11,866 bases of DNA from Deinococcus sp. (GCA_018260375.1 JAGLBF010000072.1:1-11866); one strand, 5' to 3'; counted from the stretch's first letter, positions 1-6,282 are shown. Notes: generated by a model not told the origin, from the sequence alone. Numbers and translations are program-made.

Positions 1-165
1 TAGGGGCAAGGAACGAGGGGACAGCTACAGGGTGTTTATCATGCATCCCTGGTCGCCTTCAAAGGGCAGGCCCGCAAGCTGAGTATGACAGACGATATGC
101 TGGGCGAGCTGTGGCCGCAGAATAAAACAGACAGGCCTGGAAGGTTTCTGTTCTGTTCAGGAAAC
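1..165. other. Left-edge sequence, unresolved (possible 3' end of an upstream gene)
   Basis: No gene is recognised here. On the plus strand, frame 2 is open from the left edge to a TGA at 80-82 and frame 3 is open to a TAA at 123-125, so either could be the C-terminus of a gene lying to the left. Frame 1 opens with TAG at 1-3 and then stays open to TGA at 172-174, with in-frame ATGs at 85 and 97 but no convincing ribosome binding site. None of these translations resembles a family I know. The minus-strand frames I checked are broken or unrecognisable. Confidence 0.3.
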
Positions 166-199
166 CAACGCTGAGCGCCTCAACAGGTAATCAGCGTTG
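166..199 (+). repeat. 9-bp perfect inverted repeat in the queC leader
   Basis: CAACGCTGA (166-174) and its exact reverse complement TCAGCGTTG (191-199) flank a 16-nt loop. A second, smaller hairpin lies just downstream: CCCAG (225-229), loop TCGGG, CTGGG (235-239). The two stems sit within 110 nt of the queC start codon. No run of T follows either stem, so a standard intrinsic terminator is unlikely. They may be a structured 5' leader of queC or the decayed end of the upstream transcript. I could not fit either stem to a preQ1 riboswitch consensus. Confidence 0.45.
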
Positions 200-273
200 C
201 GGTGGAGTCCAGGTACAAGCCTCACCCAGTCGGGCTGGGATCATGACAGTATTTTGCTAACAAAGGAGCTTCT

Positions 274-993
274 ATGCCTGACCAAACCACTTTTCCACCC
301 TTCAGCACTCTACCGCGCGCCGTCGTACTGCTTTCTGGCGGACTTGATTCCAGCACTTGCCTTGCCATCGCCCGTGAAGAAGGCTATGAATGCACGGCGC
401 TGTCCTTTCGCTACGGGCAGCGCCACACTATTGAGCTAGAACGCGCCGCGCAGATAGCCCAGCATTTTGGGGCCGCGCACCAGATTATTGACATCAACAT
501 CGGGCAATTTGGCGGCAGCGCCCTGACGGATGAGGCCATACAAGTACCTACTTCAGGTACGCCGCAGGGCGTGATACCGCCCACCTATGTACCAGGGCGC
601 AACACGGTCTTTATCGCAGTGGGCCTAAGTCTGGCCGAAGCTATCGACGCGCGGCGCATTTATCTGGGCATCAATGCGGTGGATTACAGCGGCTACCCCG
701 ACTGCCGCCCCGAATATCTGGCGGCCTTTCAGACGCTTGCTGACCTAGCGACCAAAGCGGGCTTAGAGGGACACGGAGCCAAACTGGTAGCGCCCCTGGC
801 CACGCTCAGCAAGACCGACATTGTGCGCGAGGCACTGCGGCTGGGTGTGCCTATTGACCTGACTTGGAGCTGCTACCAGGGCGGTACCGAGCCGTGCGGC
901 GTGTGCGACAGTTGCCGTATCCGTGACGCGGCGCTGATTGCCGCAGGCCACCCTGAACAGGCAACGGCATACGCTCAGGCACAGATGGCTTGA
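274..993 (+). CDS. queC: 7-cyano-7-deazaguanine synthase QueC
   Basis: This cytoplasmic ATP-dependent enzyme converts 7-carboxy-7-deazaguanine plus ammonia to preQ0, a precursor of the queuosine tRNA modification. The 239-residue product has the PP-loop ATPase motif SGGLDSST near residues 21-28, followed by the family-typical segment SFRYGQRH. Near the C-terminus it has the zinc-binding pattern C-x7-CGVCDSC, with four cysteines in [16 protein letters not shown]. Length and motif order match QueC. The ATG at 274 is preceded by AGGAG (264-268) at 5-nt spacing, which fixes the start; a longer overlapping frame from 197 is a shadow. No other queuosine genes (queD, queE, queF) lie beside it here, so it appears to stand alone. 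A structured leader lies upstream. Confidence 0.97.
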   Translation: MPDQTTFPPFSTLPRAVVLLSGGLDSSTCLAIAREEGYECTALSFRYGQRHTIELERAAQIAQHFGAAHQIIDINIGQFGGSALTDEAIQVPTSGTPQGVIPPTYVPGRNTVFIAVGLSLAEAIDARRIYLGINAVDYSGYPDCRPEYLAAFQTLADLATKAGLEGHGAKLVAPLATLSKTDIVREALRLGVPIDLTWSCYQGGTEPCGVCDSCRIRDAALIAAGHPEQATAYAQAQMA

Positions 994-1044
994 ACCTATG
1001 CATGAATGAGCGGTCATGATAAAAATAGTTGGTCATTGTGCTCC

Positions 1045-1076
1045 TTCACTGGCAACTCTATTCACTGGGAACTCTA
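1045..1076. repeat. 16-bp tandem duplication
   Basis: TTCACTGGCAACTCTA (1045-1060) is followed immediately by TTCACTGGGAACTCTA (1061-1076). The two copies are head to tail with one mismatch (C1053 versus G1069). There are only two units and no spacer. Confidence 0.85.
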
Positions 1077-1102
1077 GCTGGGTAAGCCTACCAACAAAGC
1101 CG

Positions 1103-1116
1103 CATATACCTATATG
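1103..1116. promoter_or_regulatory. AT-rich palindrome, possible operator
   Basis: CATATA-CC-TATATG is a symmetric 14-bp sequence with 6-bp arms. It is the size of a small dimeric repressor site. It lies about 100 bp downstream of queC and over 300 bp upstream of the next gene, so no target is obvious and chance is possible in this AT-rich stretch. Confidence 0.25.
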
Positions 1117-1179
1117 GACTGCGATTAAATGCTGTTGAGCACGCGATGAAAGAAGGCTAGCGAACTCCGTATAAAGGTT

Positions 1180-1231
1180 TTTGAATCACCAAGATGAGGT
1201 TAAATGACTAACCTCATCTTGGTGATTCAAA
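1180..1231. repeat. Perfect 23-bp inverted repeat with 6-nt loop
   Basis: The left arm spans 1180-1202 and the right arm 1209-1231. They are exact reverse complements with no mismatch or bulge, and the loop is AATGAC (1203-1208). The stem includes ATCACCAAGATGAGG and its complement. Neither side is followed by the T-run expected of an intrinsic terminator: the plus strand continues with GCACATG, and the minus strand continues with A-rich sequence. A stem this long and perfect suggests recent formation or active maintenance, for example a mobile hairpin element, a small-RNA precursor or a Rho-assisted terminator. Function is unknown. Confidence 0.9.
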
Positions 1232-1445
1232 GCACATGTGGTATTTTGTAATCCTATTACCGGCGGACTCATAACTGAATACTCAGAGACAACATCAAAC
1301 CCTTTAGGGAGTAGCCTCTATCATGCATACCACACGCCATTTACAAAATTCGCCCCGTTATTCTCAGTGGGTCTGCTTCTCCTCAATTTACCCGGTGAAA
1401 GCGGGGATATACAGCGGCCTGACCCCCACTTTAGCCAGAGGTCGT

Positions 1446-2162
1446 ATGCAAAAAGTACTTTTTTTATTGTCTTTATTGCCCGCTTTTGGAGCGCTGAACG
1501 GCGCAGCTCAGGGCGCGCCTACACCAGCATCTCAGACGGTTAGCGCCAATGGATCCGTGTTGGTGCGCCTGGGCGACCTGGCCTGGGTGGCAGCCCGCGA
1601 AGGTTTGCCGCGCAGCAGTGGCGGGCGCATCATGGTGCCGCCGCTGGCGGCCTGCGATCTGCTGGGCCTCCAGTGCCAGGTGAGGGGCAACAACCTGGAT
1701 GCCACAGGGCCGCTGGGCAAGCTGAGCGTGGCCTTACACCAGGGCTTTACCCAGCTGCGGCCCCTCAGCCTGATTACTGGGGCTAATGTGCAGTACGACC
1801 CCCAGAGCGGTGCAGCGGTACTCAGCCCCAACCCCAGCTATACTGGCGTTGCCAAAGCACCTTGGCTGAGCATTCTGCATGACATAAAGGGCAAAGGTCA
1901 GCCTATTGACCAGGCGCTCAGGCTGCAACTGGGGCCAATCACTGAGGGCCAGCCTACCCGCCGCCTGAGCCTGACCAGCCCCCAGGGCCTGCAGGGCGTG
2001 CGGCCCACACTGTTTAGCAAAACAGGCAACGTGCTGAACATTGCGGGGCACCTAACCCCCAGCACTCAAGATGTCAAACATGTCTACCGCACTTGCCAGG
2101 CCGCCTGCACCCTGAACATACCCAGAGGCGCGCTGTGGACACTGGCTTACCTCAGCAAATAA
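1446..2162 (+). CDS. Secreted protein with copper-amine-oxidase-N-like (stalk) domain
   Basis: The product is 238 residues from the ATG at 1446. That start gives a clear Sec signal peptide: M-Q-K, a leucine-rich core (VLFLLSLLPAF), then small residues with likely cleavage near GAAQGA. GAGG (1438-1441) lies 4 nt upstream. A longer frame from 1323 would bury the signal peptide behind 41 unrelated residues, so I rejected it. After the signal, the segment around VRLGDLAWVA and RIMVPPLAACDLLGL resembles the repeated beta-rich unit of copper amine oxidase N-terminal domains, which occur in many secreted proteins without copper or amine oxidase chemistry. Four cysteines follow, in two pairs (CDLLGLQC and CQAAC), which could form disulfides. 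No catalytic motif is visible. The product is probably periplasmic or on the cell surface, with unknown role. Confidence 0.75.
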   Translation: MQKVLFLLSLLPAFGALNGAAQGAPTPASQTVSANGSVLVRLGDLAWVAAREGLPRSSGGRIMVPPLAACDLLGLQCQVRGNNLDATGPLGKLSVALHQGFTQLRPLSLITGANVQYDPQSGAAVLSPNPSYTGVAKAPWLSILHDIKGKGQPIDQALRLQLGPITEGQPTRRLSLTSPQGLQGVRPTLFSKTGNVLNIAGHLTPSTQDVKHVYRTCQAACTLNIPRGALWTLAYLSK

Positions 2163-2233
2163 TGGCAAGGTTAGCGTCATACCTCAGAACCTTTAGCTGG
2201 GCTCAGGGCGGTATTGGGCTTAGGGCGGTATAC

Positions 2234-2246
2234 TACATGTCATGTA
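2234..2246. promoter_or_regulatory. 13-bp palindrome, candidate operator
   Basis: TACATG-T-CATGTA has perfect 6-bp arms around one central base. It overlaps by two bases the octamer GTATACTA at 2228-2235. A dimeric regulator site is plausible; the regulator is not known. Confidence 0.35.
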
Positions 2247-2323
2247 AAAGCAGGTAAGGCTCATCTTGCTGGGGAGTGACCGGGGGTGACCCTTCTCCTG
2301 AGATGATCTTGCCCCTGAAGAGT

Positions 2324-2351
2324 TTGATAGCCATACGGTGACACGAATACT
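2324..2351 (+). promoter_or_regulatory. Candidate sigma-70-type promoter
   Basis: TTGATA (2324-2329, five of six matches to TTGACA) and AATACT (2346-2351, four of six matches to TATAAT) are 16 bp apart. The -10 box lies inside the first of three tandem 14-bp repeats, so a protein bound to the repeats would block it. The -10 match is weak, so this is tentative. Confidence 0.35.
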
Positions 2352-2386
2352 GTAGCTTGAATGCTGTAGCCCGAATACTGTAAAAA
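2345..2386. repeat. Three tandem 14-bp repeats (iteron-like)
   Basis: The units are GAATACTGTAGCTT (2345-2358), GAATGCTGTAGCCC (2359-2372) and GAATACTGTAAAAA (2373-2386). The shared core is GAATRCTGTA, and within it TACTGTA is nearly symmetric. The array overlaps the -10 of a candidate promoter and ends 14 nt before the ATG of the short leader ORF. Regular spacing of a conserved core is typical of multi-copy binding sites, but an untargeted tandem duplication is also possible. Confidence 0.8.
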
Positions 2387-2400
2387 GCAGGACAACATTA

Positions 2401-2514
2401 ATGATACGTTTTATAGTTTTTCTATTATCTGTGCGGGTGCAAGCCGGGCCTGTCATACAGCAGCCAGCAGCGATGGGGCCATCAGTGGTGGGATTATCAG
2501 CAGTCAGGCCGTGA
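2401..2514 (+). CDS. Probable 37-residue leader ORF overlapping the chelatase gene
   Basis: ATG at 2401 has AGGA (2389-2392) 8 nt upstream, and the frame runs 37 codons to TGA at 2512-2514. This stop overlaps the GTG start of the next gene (2511) as GTGA, the arrangement used for translational coupling. The product starts with a short hydrophobic stretch ([10 protein letters not shown]) and then becomes Ala/Pro/Gly/Val rich, with no known domain. The downstream GTG has no good ribosome binding site of its own, which supports coupling: ribosomes ending here could restart on the chelatase gene. The ORF is small and unrecognised, so it may act only as a coupling leader, or be chance. Confidence 0.45.
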   Translation: MIRFIVFLLSVRVQAGPVIQQPAAMGPSVVGLSAVRP

Positions 2515-4193
2515 CCCCCGCTTACCCCCTGGCCGCCGTCGCCCATCAACCGCAGCTTGTGCTGGCGCTTTCACTGCTGGCGGTGTCGCCCAGCATCGGC
2601 GGGCTGCTGATTCGTGGTGACCGGGGCGCAGCCAAAAGCACGGCGGCGCGGGGGCTAGCGGCGCTGCTGCCCAGTGGCGGCCCTTTTGTCAACCTACCGC
2701 TTGGCGCCACCGAAGACCGCGTGGTGGGTACGCTTGACCTAGAAGCAGCGCTGCGGGGCGAGGCCAAACTCAGGTCAGGACTGATGGCGCAGGCAGACGG
2801 CGGACTGCTGTACATTGACGAGGTTAACCTATTGCCCGACCACCTGGTAGACGTGCTGCTAGACGCGGCTGCGATGGGTGTAGTGCGGGTGCAGCGCGAC
2901 CACCTCAGCGCCGATGAACCCGCCCGCTTTGCGCTGGTGGGCAGCATGAACCCAGAAGAGGGGCAGCTCAGACCACAGTTTCTTGACCGCTTCGGGCTGT
3001 GTGTAGACGTGTCAGCCCCCCAGGATCCTGTTCAACGCGCTGCAATCGTGCGGCGGCGCATGCAATTTGAGGCTGACCCAGCGGCGTTTGTGGCCCACTG
3101 GCAAGCCCAGCAAACCGCCCTGAGCGCCCGTTTGCAGGCTGCACACACGTTGTTTGCAGCGGTGAGCCTTGCCGACGACTTACTGCTTGGCATTGCCGAT
3201 ATCACCACACAGGCAGGCGTGCGGTCACTGCGGGCTGATTTGGTGTTGCACCGTGCTGCCCGCGCCCACGCCGCGCTACAGGGGCGCACCGCCGTCAGCC
3301 AGGACGACCTTCATGCGGTGGCTGCGTTGGTGCTGACTCACCGTCAGGAACTGCGTCACCGCTCGCCGCCGTCCAGTCCGCCGCCGTCTCATACGCCACC
3401 ATTCAGTCCGCCGCCTGAATCATCACCGTCCCCGTCTCTAGAAACACCTCCTCTAGAAGAACCCCATTCAGACGACTCTCGCCCATCTGGTGAGGAGGTG
3501 TTTACCCCCACTGCCAGCCCCGCGCCGCTCGTGTTGCCACCACGCCCAGAGCGCCCTGGACGGGTCATTGGCACGCGGCCTGATCCGCAGGCGCAGCGCC
3601 TCCATCTGCCTGCTACCTTGCAGGCCGCTGCTATGCGGGGCAGTACCCAGCTGACACGGGAAGATTGGCACGCACCCGTGCATCAGCCAGCGGGCGGGCG
3701 GCGTGTGCTTTTTGTGGCCGATGCCAGCGGCAGTTTGGGCCTCAGCGGGCGCATGGGCGCAGTGAAGGGGGCTATGTTAGAGGTGTTGGCGGTTCAGGGA
3801 ACGCGTGACCGTGTGGCCCTGATCACCTTTCGCGGAGTGGGGGCTGAACTGCTACTGCCCTGGAGCAGTGACGCGCAGGCCGCCGAAGATGCGATACGCG
3901 CTGCTGCTACAGGCGGGCGCACCCCGTTGGCCCACGCCCTTGCGCTGGCGGGCGAGGTGCTGCGCGGGCCAGACGGGCGCAAGGCCGAATTGATCCTTTT
4001 TACTGATGGGCGTGCCAACGTGCCACTTAACCCTGGCTCAGACGCTTGGGCTGACGCATTGTCCCAGGCCGCCGCCCTGCGCAGCCTGCCAGGACTGCGG
4101 GCGCAAGTGGTGGACACCGAAAGCGGCAGTATCCGTCTGGGACGCGCCGCACAGCTGACAGAGGTGCTGGGAGCGCAGCTGGTCAAGATGTAG
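2511..4193 (+). CDS. Fused AAA+/VWA magnesium (or cobalt) chelatase-type protein
   Basis: The 560-residue product joins the two modules found in BchI/ChlI and BchD/ChlD. The N-terminal AAA+ domain (about 1-280) has Walker [10 protein letters not shown] (36-44), Walker B LLYIDE (99-104), a sensor-like SMNPEEG (145-151) and a conserved [10 protein letters not shown] segment (154-163). A Pro/Ser/acid-rich linker (about 282-350) follows. The C-terminal VWA domain carries a full MIDAS: D404-x-S406-x-S408, T471 in GGRTPL and T498-D499-G500. Family members use ATP hydrolysis to drive metal insertion with a large CobN/ChlH-type subunit; others are general MoxR/VWA-like chaperones. No large subunit or tetrapyrrole gene is in the window, so the metal and substrate are unknown. 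The GTG at 2511 fits the family N-terminus and overlaps the leader ORF stop. Confidence 0.9.
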   Translation: MTPAYPLAAVAHQPQLVLALSLLAVSPSIGGLLIRGDRGAAKSTAARGLAALLPSGGPFVNLPLGATEDRVVGTLDLEAALRGEAKLRSGLMAQADGGLLYIDEVNLLPDHLVDVLLDAAAMGVVRVQRDHLSADEPARFALVGSMNPEEGQLRPQFLDRFGLCVDVSAPQDPVQRAAIVRRRMQFEADPAAFVAHWQAQQTALSARLQAAHTLFAAVSLADDLLLGIADITTQAGVRSLRADLVLHRAARAHAALQGRTAVSQDDLHAVAALVLTHRQELRHRSPPSSPPPSHTPPFSPPPESSPSPSLETPPLEEPHSDDSRPSGEEVFTPTASPAPLVLPPRPERPGRVIGTRPDPQAQRLHLPATLQAAAMRGSTQLTREDWHAPVHQPAGGRRVLFVADASGSLGLSGRMGAVKGAMLEVLAVQGTRDRVALITFRGVGAELLLPWSSDAQAAEDAIRAAATGGRTPLAHALALAGEVLRGPDGRKAELILFTDGRANVPLNPGSDAWADALSQAAALRSLPGLRAQVVDTESGSIRLGRAAQLTEVLGAQLVKM

Positions 4194-4221
4194 ACCTAAT
4201 ACGGCAATGCTGCTGGAGCTA

Positions 4222-4241
4222 GGCGCCGAGCCGTTGGCGCT
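4222..4241. terminator. Weak hairpin between convergent genes
   Basis: GGCGCC (4222-4227) can pair with GGCGCT (4236-4241) with one G-U pair and an 8-nt loop. It lies in the 80-bp gap between two converging genes, where a terminator is expected. No T-run follows on either strand, so support is weak. Confidence 0.2.
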
Positions 4242-4273
4242 GGGTTATTGGTGCTGGGCGAATACAGCTACCA

Positions 4274-4981
4274 TCAATCTTTGCCCTCTGCAAGTGCTTG
4301 CAGCAAATAATTGGCAGTGTGTTCTAAGTGCTGGCGCAGTGTCTGGGCCGCCAGTTGTGCGTCACCTTGACGGCAGGCGGCGAGCAGGGCGCGGTGGTCA
4401 GCCTCAAAGTCCTGGCGCTGCTGCACCGCTATGCCGTAAATGTGGTGATAGCGCTCCACATGGTTACGCAGCCCCACAATGATGTTTTGCAGGCGCGGAC
4501 GGGCCTCCAGGCGGTAGAGCAGCGCGTGAAATTCCATATCCAACGCCGCCCACTCCTGGTGATCGGGGGTTTGCTCATAGCGGCTGAGTAACCATTCGGC
4601 CCGCTCTAGGTCGGCCACAGTCAGCAGTGGCAGGGCCGAACACAAAGCGCCAACCTCAAGCATGCTGCGGATGTCATAAATCTCACGGATATCCTCTAGG
4701 CTCAGCGCCGTAACCACCGCGCCACGGTTGGGGTAGTAGGTAATCAGTCCCTCTACCTCAAGCTGCTTAAGGGCTTCGCGCACAGGTACGCGGCTGATGC
4801 CCAGTTGAGTGGCGATTTCGTCGGCAGGAAGGTGCTGACCCGCCGCCAGTTCGCCGCGTGTTATCGCCGCGCGCAACAACGCCACCACGCCACTGGTGAG
4901 AGTGGTGCTCTGCGGTAATGGCTGCCGGAGACTGGATAACCCAGCAGGAGTAGGGGCAAACATGTCGGTCATTCGCCTCAA
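4274..4981 (-). CDS. GntR-family transcriptional regulator, FCD (FadR) subfamily
   Basis: The 235-residue product has an N-terminal winged helix (about 28-92) with the GntR recognition segment LGISRVPVREALKQLEVEGLI. An all-helical FCD ligand domain (about 95-230) follows. Candidate metal or ligand residues in that domain include D148 and H152 (DMEFH), H174 and H196. FCD regulators usually repress catabolic genes and release DNA on binding a small carboxylate or amino-acid-derived ligand. The gene diverges from the 2-oxoadipate enzyme gene, and the shared intergenic region holds a palindrome inside a strong promoter, so it probably represses that operon and itself. The start is TTG at 4981, favoured by GAGGTG (4987-4992) 5 nt upstream; ATG at 4972 or 4963 is also possible. 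Confidence 0.9.
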   Translation of the reverse strand: MRRMTDMFAPTPAGLSSLRQPLPQSTTLTSGVVALLRAAITRGELAAGQHLPADEIATQLGISRVPVREALKQLEVEGLITYYPNRGAVVTALSLEDIREIYDIRSMLEVGALCSALPLLTVADLERAEWLLSRYEQTPDHQEWAALDMEFHALLYRLEARPRLQNIIVGLRNHVERYHHIYGIAVQQRQDFEADHRALLAACRQGDAQLAAQTLRQHLEHTANYLLQALAEGKD

Positions 4982-4997
4982 GATAACACCTCACCCC

Positions 4998-5026
4998 TTG
5001 ACAGTATAATTGTATACTATTATAAA
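4998..5026 (+). promoter_or_regulatory. Strong promoter of the 2-oxoadipate enzyme operon
   Basis: TTGACA (4998-5003) is a perfect -35 and TATAAA (5021-5026) is five of six matches to the -10 consensus, with an ideal 17-bp spacer. It lies 58 bp upstream of the ATG at 5084. On the opposite strand, TATACT (5008-5003) could be the -10 of the divergent regulator gene, but no good -35 is seen for it. The two promoters would overlap. Confidence 0.85.
5009..5020. promoter_or_regulatory. Predicted FCD-type GntR operator within the promoter spacer
   Basis: ATTGTATACTAT is a near-perfect palindrome (10 of 12 positions symmetric) centred on GTATAC, of the form reported for FadR/VanR-like GntR repressors. 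It lies entirely between the -35 and -10 boxes. A wider symmetry, GTATA-N4-TATAC, covers 5004-5017. Binding here would exclude RNA polymerase from this promoter and from any divergent promoter for the regulator gene. Assignment to the adjacent GntR protein is inferred from position and motif shape. Confidence 0.65.
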
Positions 5027-5083
5027 TAGGGTGTCTTAAAAATCTGTTGGGGCCGCCACAAGGTGGTTAGGGAGGGATTGAAG

Positions 5084-6022
5084 ATGACGCAGACGGCGAC
5101 CGAGCAGCAATTACAGGTGCTAGACGGGGTTTTGGCGGGGTTAATGCGCCGCTACCAAGAGCGCGTACCTGACGTAGAAAGCATTCAAGCCGATATGGTG
5201 AGCCAAGGCATTATCAGCCAGCCCAGCGACATTGAAAACGATCATATCGCTTTTCGCACGATGGGGGTAGCGCAACTGGGCCTCAAGTCGTTTGAAAAAA
5301 TCTTTCTGGCGTGTGGCTATGAAGCCAGGGGTGATTACCACTTTGCCGCCAAAAAGCTGGATGCCCGTTGGTACTCCCCCCCCGCACCGCGTGAAGGCCA
5401 GGGGCCATACCCGCGCATCTTTGTCAGTGAGCTGCGCGTGCAAGACCTCAGTGAAGAAGCCCAGCGCATCATCCACTCGTACACCGATGAGGTCAAATCT
5501 GACCCCGTAGACGATCTAGACCTAACCAGCGCCGCTCAAATTGATGAGTTTTTGCACCGCCCACTGTGGCGCTTGCCTACTTGGGCTGACTATCAGCGCC
5601 TGCAAGAAGAGAGTGAATACGCTGCCTGGGTTATCTATAACCGCTATTACCTCAATCACTTCACCATAAGTGTACATAATCTGCCACAAGGGTATAACAC
5701 CATTGAGAAATTTAATCAGTTTTTGGAGAGCAAAGGGTATACGCTTAATACTTCTGGTGGTAAAGCTAAGAAAAGTCCTGACGGCAACCTCATACAGAGT
5801 AGCACCGTTGCTGAAATGATCGAAGCGACCTTTGCAGGTGGTGAAAAGCATGACATCAGCGGCTCGTATGTAGAGTTTGCCGAGCGCCGTGTTCTACCTG
5901 AGTTTGAGCACCTGAGCCCCAACCAAGTTACCCGTGAGCACCGCCGCGAAGGCTTTGAAACGGGCAACGCCGATAAGATTTTTGAAAGCACTTATAGCAC
6001 ACAAACGGCGCAGCGCCATTAA
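5084..6022 (+). CDS. DUF1338 / HglS-family 2-oxoadipate dioxygenase/decarboxylase
   Basis: Members of this family (HglS/YdcJ in Pseudomonas) are Fe(II) enzymes converting 2-oxoadipate, an intermediate of lysine breakdown, to D-2-hydroxyglutarate with O2 and loss of CO2. The 312-residue product has the signature DHIAFRT (53-59), supplying a probable metal ligand H54 and substrate-binding R58. Further candidates are H192 in NHFTISVH and E264 in SYVEFAERR, giving a 2-His-1-Glu set. It is shorter than the P. putida enzyme (about 460 residues, from memory) and resembles the compact form of the family. The start is ATG 5084, with GGAGGG (5071-5076) 7 nt upstream; an upstream in-frame GTG at 5063 lacks such a site. 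The gene heads the plus-strand amino acid catabolic series and is probably repressed by the divergent GntR protein. Confidence 0.85.
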   Translation: MTQTATEQQLQVLDGVLAGLMRRYQERVPDVESIQADMVSQGIISQPSDIENDHIAFRTMGVAQLGLKSFEKIFLACGYEARGDYHFAAKKLDARWYSPPAPREGQGPYPRIFVSELRVQDLSEEAQRIIHSYTDEVKSDPVDDLDLTSAAQIDEFLHRPLWRLPTWADYQRLQEESEYAAWVIYNRYYLNHFTISVHNLPQGYNTIEKFNQFLESKGYTLNTSGGKAKKSPDGNLIQSSTVAEMIEATFAGGEKHDISGSYVEFAERRVLPEFEHLSPNQVTREHRREGFETGNADKIFESTYSTQTAQRH

Positions 6023-6068
6023 GTGAACAGGCAAACAAACTGACTGTATCCGGCTTGTTTGTAGTAAC

Positions 6069-6120
6069 TCAGCACATCTGGGCGCAGCCACAGTGCTTGC
6101 TCTGACCCCAGATGTGCTGA
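6069..6120 (+). repeat. 14-bp perfect inverted repeat downstream of the HglS-family gene
   Basis: TCAGCACATCTGGG (6069-6082) and CCCAGATGTGCTGA (6107-6120) are exact complements around a 24-nt loop. A weaker stem lies just upstream, CAAACAA (6032-6038) with TTGTTTG (6055-6061). The first T-run comes only about 20 nt after the large stem (CTTTTTG near 6143), too far for a typical intrinsic terminator. It could attenuate transcription into the downstream genes, protect the mRNA 3' end, or mark an old insertion or deletion joint, since an aldehyde dehydrogenase remnant follows. Confidence 0.8.
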
Positions 6121-6162
6121 CTGGTTGCCTGGCTGATTGCACCTTTTTGAGTATTAACTTTA

Positions 6163-6282
6163 AGTGTTAACCCCTACAGCACAGGCGGACAGCGCTGCAC
6201 TAGCATCAATAACTCCACCACAGGCGCCGAAGCCCACATACCCTTTGGCGGTGTCAAGGCCGTAAAACTAGACGGCATCTAG
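6163..6282 (+). pseudogene. Aldehyde dehydrogenase remnant with internal deletion
   Basis: Reading in one frame to TAG at 6280-6282, this segment encodes two hallmark aldehyde dehydrogenase motifs almost back to back. GGQRCTS (6184-6204) is the catalytic-cysteine region, and INNSTTGAEAHIPFGGVK (6205-6258) is the C-terminal motif ending in PFGGxK. In intact enzymes these motifs lie roughly 150 residues apart, and about 280 residues precede the first. So the N-terminal part, most of the catalytic domain and the final oligomerisation tail are missing. No start codon or ribosome binding site serves it. It lies between the HglS-family gene and the reductase gene, exactly where an aminoadipate-semialdehyde dehydrogenase would be expected. 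The subfamily cannot be fixed from so little sequence. Confidence 0.8.

Larger units (their letters stand above)
994..1445. other. Gene-poor gap between queC and the secreted protein gene
   Basis: This 450-bp stretch is visibly richer in A and T than its neighbours and has no convincing gene. An open frame runs through 1323-1445 in phase with the next gene but reads as unrelated sequence before a clear signal peptide. The gap holds a 16-bp tandem duplication, a 14-bp palindrome and a perfect 23-bp hairpin, listed separately. No strong promoter was seen for the downstream gene. Confidence 0.6.
2163..2400 (+). promoter_or_regulatory. Repeat-rich control region upstream of the chelatase-type gene
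   Basis: This stretch has no gene of its own on the plus strand. It contains a 10-bp direct repeat AGGGCGGTAT (2205-2214 and 2222-2231, 17-bp period). It also has the octamer GTATACTA (2228-2235), shared with two other intergenic sites, an adjacent palindrome TACATG-T-CATGTA (2234-2246), a candidate promoter near 2324-2351 and three tandem 14-bp repeats (2345-2386). The density of symmetric and repeated elements suggests regulated transcription of the downstream genes. No cobalamin riboswitch signature was found, although the downstream gene is a metal-chelatase type. Confidence 0.5.

Noticed and set aside
200..273. preQ1 riboswitch upstream of queC
   Set aside because: The sequence CTAACAAAGGAGC before the start is A-rich, but I could not build the required stem and pseudoknot. 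The AAGGAG is better explained as the ribosome binding site.
1323..1445. N-terminal extension of the secreted stalk-like protein from ATG 1323
   Set aside because: The 41 extra residues look unrelated and would bury a clear signal peptide starting at 1446, which has its own ribosome binding site.
994..1445. tRNA or other classical RNA gene in the gap
   Set aside because: No cloverleaf, TTCGA-type T-loop or CCA-end pattern was found by eye; the 23-bp hairpin alone does not identify an RNA class.
2345..2386. CRISPR array
   Set aside because: Repeats are 14 bp, contiguous and without spacers, and there are no cas genes. The same applies to 7371-7408.
2163..2510. Cobalamin riboswitch upstream of the chelatase-type gene
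   Set aside because: The region was checked because cobalt chelatase genes often have one, but no B12-box-like core or matching stem pattern was found.
2220..2549. 109-residue minus-strand frame opposite the control region
   Set aside because: It overlaps the repeats and the chelatase start, shows no family resemblance and has no ribosome binding site; it appears to be a chance frame.
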